A DNA stretch of 64,000 nucleotides from Rhizobium sp. NXC14 (lineage in GTDB: Bacteria > Pseudomonadota > Alphaproteobacteria > Rhizobiales > Rhizobiaceae). Each line of letters starts with the position of its first letter. The stretch's first letter is position 1. The stretch spans positions 1,181,001 to 1,245,000 of the forward strand of contig NZ_CP021030.1 of assembly GCF_002117485.1 (NCBI RefSeq). The letters run 5' to 3'. The notes beneath the pieces are model-generated. The model did not search any database and had not been told where the DNA came from. It worked only from the letters and a program-made list of their open reading frames with translations. Positions 61,467 through 64,000 of the stretch are shown in pieces. A program made the position numbers and the translations under genes.

Positions 61467-62987
61467 TCATCCGGCAACCGAATCAAAAAAACCCTCCGGG
61501 CTCTCCACCTCCACCAGCCGCTTCTTCTCGATCAGCCAGAAGCGGTTTCCCACCGCCCGCACGAAGCTGCGGTCGTGCGATACCAGCAGGCAGCTTGCTT
61601 CATGCGCCATCAACTCGCTTTCCAGCGCCTCCTGGCCTTCAATGTCCAGATGGTTGGTAGGCTCGTCGAGCAGATAGAAGTTCGGCTCCGTCAGCCTTAG
61701 CACCAGCATGCCGAGCCGTGCCTTCTGGCCGCCGGAAAGCTGGCCGATCGGTTTTGCCTGCATATCGATCGTCATGCCGGCCCCGGCGAGCAACGCCCGC
61801 GCCCGCTGGTCGCCGACATCGAAGCGGCGGATGATCATGCCGATCGGCGTATCCTTGTCGGCAAGATCGGCAAGCGCCTGGTCGCCATAGCCGAGAACCA
61901 GCGACGGCGTCGCCTTGATCCCATCCTGCCCGGCCTCCGGTCTCTCGACCGCCTGTTTCAGCATCGACACCAGCCGTGACTTGCCGGCGCCGTTGAGCCC
62001 GAGCAACACGATGCGGTCGCCCTGGCAGATGAACTGACGACCGGTCTTGAACAGCAGCGTCCCGTCCGGCGTCGTCACCGCCGCGTCTTCCAGTGTCACC
62101 AGCACCTTGGCATGAGTGCCGCGGTTGGCAAGCCGAATGGCGCCGGCCGAACGTTCGAGATGCGCCGGTCTTGCCGCATCCTCCAGCTTCTCCGCCCGCT
62201 GCTTCAGCTGCTTCGACTTGACGACGAGCAGGTCGCTGCCGGAATTGATGCCGATATTGGTGAGCTTGGCGGCCTGCTTGCGCAGTTGCTCCGCCGCCTT
62301 CATGTCGCGCTCGTACCGCCGTGCCTCCGAGGCATCGATCTCGTCGAGGGCCGCGCGTGCCCTGCTATAGGGGAGCGCAAAGACCGGCGATTGCTCCGGC
62401 CGCAGGAACAATGTCCGGTTGGTCGTCGCATCGAGAAAGGCGCGGTCATGGCTGGAGAGGATGACCGGCACCTCGCGCGGCAGCGCATTCAACCAGCTTT
62501 CCAGCTGCGCGATCCTCTCGAGATCGAGATGGTTGGTCGGCTCGTCGAGCAGAAGCACGTCGGGCTCGGTGACCCAGTTGCGGGCAATCATCGCGAGCCG
62601 CTGCCAGCCGCCGCTCAAATGCTTCAGCGGCCGGCTGCGCATGGCCTCCGGCACCTCGAGCGATTCCAGCACGAGGTCAACGCGCCAACTCTCGCTTTCG
62701 GCCTGATCGGCCGGCAGCGCCTGCAGCACTGCATCATAGAACGGCGTGTCGAAAAGGGCGGCCGGCACATTCTGCGCGACATGGCCGATCGTCAGCCCCC
62801 GCGCCTTGGTGATCTCGCCCTCGCTCGGCTCCAGCGCGCCGGTGATGCAGGCAAGCAGGGTGGATTTCCCGCGCCCGTTGGCGGCTACGAGGCCAATGCG
62901 GTCGCCTGAATTGACGACGAGATTGAGGTTGGAAAACAGCGGCTTGCTCAGCGCCACGCCGAGATTGCGGATATTGATGAGGGTCAT
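61467..62987 (-). CDS. ABC-F family ATPase (ribosome-associated or resistance type)
   Basis: A soluble protein of 506 residues with two ABC domains and no membrane part. The first has GLVAANGRGKSTLL (Walker A), LSGGWQRLAMIARNW (signature) and VLLLDEPTNHLD; the second has LGLNGAGKSRLVS, LSGGQKARLGML and YLLDEPTNHLD. A linker of about 85 residues rich in Lys, Arg and Ala lies between them. ABC-F proteins act on the ribosome, often giving antibiotic resistance. ATG 62987 is preferred over a longer frame from 63032. A leader ORF and hairpins precede it. Confidence 0.93.
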   Translation of the reverse strand: MTLINIRNLGVALSKPLFSNLNLVVNSGDRIGLVAANGRGKSTLLACITGALEPSEGEITKARGLTIGHVAQNVPAALFDTPFYDAVLQALPADQAESESWRVDLVLESLEVPEAMRSRPLKHLSGGWQRLAMIARNWVTEPDVLLLDEPTNHLDLERIAQLESWLNALPREVPVILSSHDRAFLDATTNRTLFLRPEQSPVFALPYSRARAALDEIDASEARRYERDMKAAEQLRKQAAKLTNIGINSGSDLLVVKSKQLKQRAEKLEDAARPAHLERSAGAIRLANRGTHAKVLVTLEDAAVTTPDGTLLFKTGRQFICQGDRIVLLGLNGAGKSRLVSMLKQAVERPEAGQDGIKATPSLVLGYGDQALADLADKDTPIGMIIRRFDVGDQRARALLAGAGMTIDMQAKPIGQLSGGQKARLGMLVLRLTEPNFYLLDEPTNHLDIEGQEALESELMAHEASCLLVSHDRSFVRAVGNRFWLIEKKRLVEVESPEGFFDSVAG

Positions 62988-63145
62988 GTTCGTTCTCTGG
63001 TCCTGACCGGGAGCAGATGCAATCGGTGGCATCAGGCCATCACGGATTGCGTCTTTCGGGCCCGGGAATAAGAGGAATGCGCGCAGTCATCTGACGGCGG
63101 CGCATCGGCCACGAAGGGCAGACCAGGAAGAGAGTGCGTGCGTCT

Positions 63146-63176
63146 CTGGTCAGCCCTGCAAACGCATTTGCAGGGC
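63146..63176 (-). promoter_or_regulatory. Hairpin in the ABC-F leader
   Basis: On the minus strand GCCCTGCAAA (63176-63167) and TTTGCAGGGC (63162-63153) form a perfect 10-bp stem with a four-base loop, and this lies in the last nine codons of the leader ORF. GACCAG (63151-63146) follows and can pair with CTGGTC (63126-63121). That CTGGTC could instead pair with a second GACCAG (63002-62997) just before the ABC-F start. Confidence 0.6.
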
Positions 63177-63221
63177 GTTGACGGGACCACGCTGGCGATG
63201 ATGCCGGAAATAATACTGCAT
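63150..63221 (-). CDS. 23-residue leader peptide upstream of the ABC-F gene
   Basis: A short ORF from ATG 63221, with an excellent ribosome binding site (AAAGGAGGATCACGCT). It begins MQYYFRHHRQRGP, continues VNALQMRLQG and ends with TGA at 63150. It is rich in aromatic and basic residues. Its last codons lie inside a 10-bp hairpin. The position, 163 bp upstream of the ABC-F gene, and the alternative hairpins suggest a regulatory peptide whose translation senses ribosome stalling. Confidence 0.65.
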   Translation of the reverse strand: MQYYFRHHRQRGPVNALQMRLQG

Positions 63222-63257
63222 AGCGTGATCCTCCTTTCTCGAAAGGGTTGCAGGATG

Positions 63258-63286
63258 GAAATACCATTGCCCGAAAAAAGAGGCAA
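63258..63286 (-). promoter_or_regulatory. Candidate promoter of the ABC-F leader
   Basis: TTGCCT (63286-63281), a 17-base spacer and TATTTC (63263-63258) form a -35/-10 pair on the minus strand. The leader ATG is about 30 bases downstream of the expected start, in line with a compact attenuator unit. Confidence 0.45.
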
Positions 63287-63399
63287 GGGCGGCATAATCA
63301 GCCGCCGCTGAGTGGAGGGGTGGCTCGGTGTCCGGTACTCAAGAGAGCCCCCTCGGGCTTCGCACCTCAGCATGAGAGAGATTGGAGGATGCCGCGCGC

Positions 63400-64000
63400 T
63401 CATAAGCGGGGGGACAATGCCAGCCGCCGTGTTATGCCGATGTTTTCGAGAAACGCCTCGTCGTGGCTGACGACGATCAGCGCCCCGTCATAGGCGCTGA
63501 GACCTGCCTCGACCGCCGATATCGAGTCGATGTCGAGATGATTGGTTGGCTCATCGAGGATTAGCAGCGGCGGCGGTGCGGCGCCGAGCGTGCAGGCAAG
63601 GCCTGCGCGCAGCAATTGGCCACCGCTGAGCGTCGAGACCGTCTGCAGCGCCGCATCAGCCCTGAACATGAAGCGGGCAAGCGCGGCCCGACAGGTGTTT
63701 TCATCGGCTTGCGGGTTGATCCGGCGGAAATTGTCGCGGATCGAGGCTGACGGCTCGAGAAGGCTCACCTTCTGATCGAGCATGGCGAAACCGGTCATTA
63801 CCGAGACGGTGCCGGCCCGGGGCTTGAGCTCGCCGGTGATGAGCGCGAGCAGCGTCGTCTTGCCCGAACCGTTCGGTCCGGTGATGGCAATACGTTCCGG
63901 TCCCGTCACGTCGAATGAGAGATTGTGGATGACGGGTTCATCTGGCAGATAGCCTGCCGTCACGCCGTCGATCTTCAGCACGATCTTGCTGGCCGGCAGC
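63400..64000 (-). CDS. ABC-F family ATPase, C-terminal part (5' end outside window)
   Basis: The frame is open to the right edge and ends at 63400, giving the C-terminal 199 residues of an ABC-F protein. Walker A is TGPNGSGKTTLLA, the signature is LSGGQLLRAGLAC and Walker B is LLILDEPTNHLD, followed by IVVSHDEAFL. It is a different gene from the ABC-F at 61467-62987, though both are on the same strand. Its ABC domain is preceded by LPASKIVLKIDGV. Confidence 0.88.
   Translation of the reverse strand, partial: LPASKIVLKIDGVTAGYLPDEPVIHNLSFDVTGPERIAITGPNGSGKTTLLALITGELKPRAGTVSVMTGFAMLDQKVSLLEPSASIRDNFRRINPQADENTCRAALARFMFRADAALQTVSTLSGGQLLRAGLACTLGAAPPPLLILDEPTNHLDIDSISAVEAGLSAYDGALIVVSHDEAFLENIGITRRLALSPRL

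Overview
The window looks like a chromosomal segment from a Rhizobium of the R. etli / R. leguminosarum type. This is inferred from the high GC content with matching codon use, the betI-betB-betA order, an R. etli-type asparaginase, a TIGR03808-like Tat-exported beta-helix protein, a GTP-type sulfate adenylyltransferase paired with an APS-type reductase, and several dispersed Rhizobium-style palindromic (RIME-like) repeats. I saw no rRNA, tRNA, CRISPR array, prophage, transposase or symbiosis gene. Genes are dense on both strands, mostly in short operons of one to three.

Layout. 0-7 kb: a truncated quinone oxidoreductase divergent from a LysR regulator, a bifunctional penicillin-binding protein, a peroxiredoxin-like protein, a small exported protein, and an HWE-type histidine kinase with a single-domain response regulator. 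7-12.4 kb: assimilatory sulfate reduction (cysH-cysD-cysN) divergent from an Rrf2 regulator, with a palindrome lying over the likely cysH promoter, then a DUF6152-like/membrane protein pair. 12.4-16.4 kb: choline to glycine betaine (betI-betB-betA) with a perfect operator palindrome. 16.4-21.9 kb: an HdeD-like membrane protein, an orphan ParD-like antitoxin, an EAL-CBS-GGDEF protein, a quinone oxidoreductase, a methyltransferase, and a decayed SufR-like regulator. 21.9-27.8 kb: an MFS transporter, a repeat-rich intergenic stretch, an R. etli-type asparaginase, a DeoR regulator divergent from a DUF4406-like protein, a glutathione transferase, and a complete phd/vapC-type toxin-antitoxin pair.

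27.8-40.4 kb: a three-gene ABC-2 exporter whose reading frames are chained by stop/start overlaps, a DUF2087-like protein, an SDR, a DUF2231-like protein, a small MITE-like repeat, a LysR regulator, a second GST, a small charged protein coupled to a YbhB-like protein, the Tat beta-helix protein, and a PAS-GAF-GGDEF-EAL protein. 40.4-48.1 kb: a very large SAM-cyclase-AAA-TPR signalling protein, a LuxR solo with an altered ligand pocket, a soluble PAS-type chemoreceptor, and a frameshifted glycerophosphodiesterase. 48.1-57.3 kb: alpha/beta hydrolases, a DNA exonuclease/ATP-dependent ligase pair, a nucleotidyltransferase, tandem L,D-transpeptidases, a cold-shock protein, a TTG-start ribosomal protein S21 and small basic proteins. 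57.3-64 kb: ohrR/ohr, a MarR regulator divergent from a DUF899/DUF1579/VOC trio, and two ABC-F ATPases. The complete ABC-F gene is preceded by a promoter-like sequence, a 23-codon leader ORF and alternative hairpins.

The most unusual item is that ABC-F leader (63.0-63.3 kb), which has the parts of a translation-dependent attenuator. Next are the duplicated permease start that forms a 16-codon coupling ORF (29.40-29.45 kb), the LuxR solo, and two pseudogenes with readable lesions. Family assignments rest on motif recognition by eye; no database search was run.
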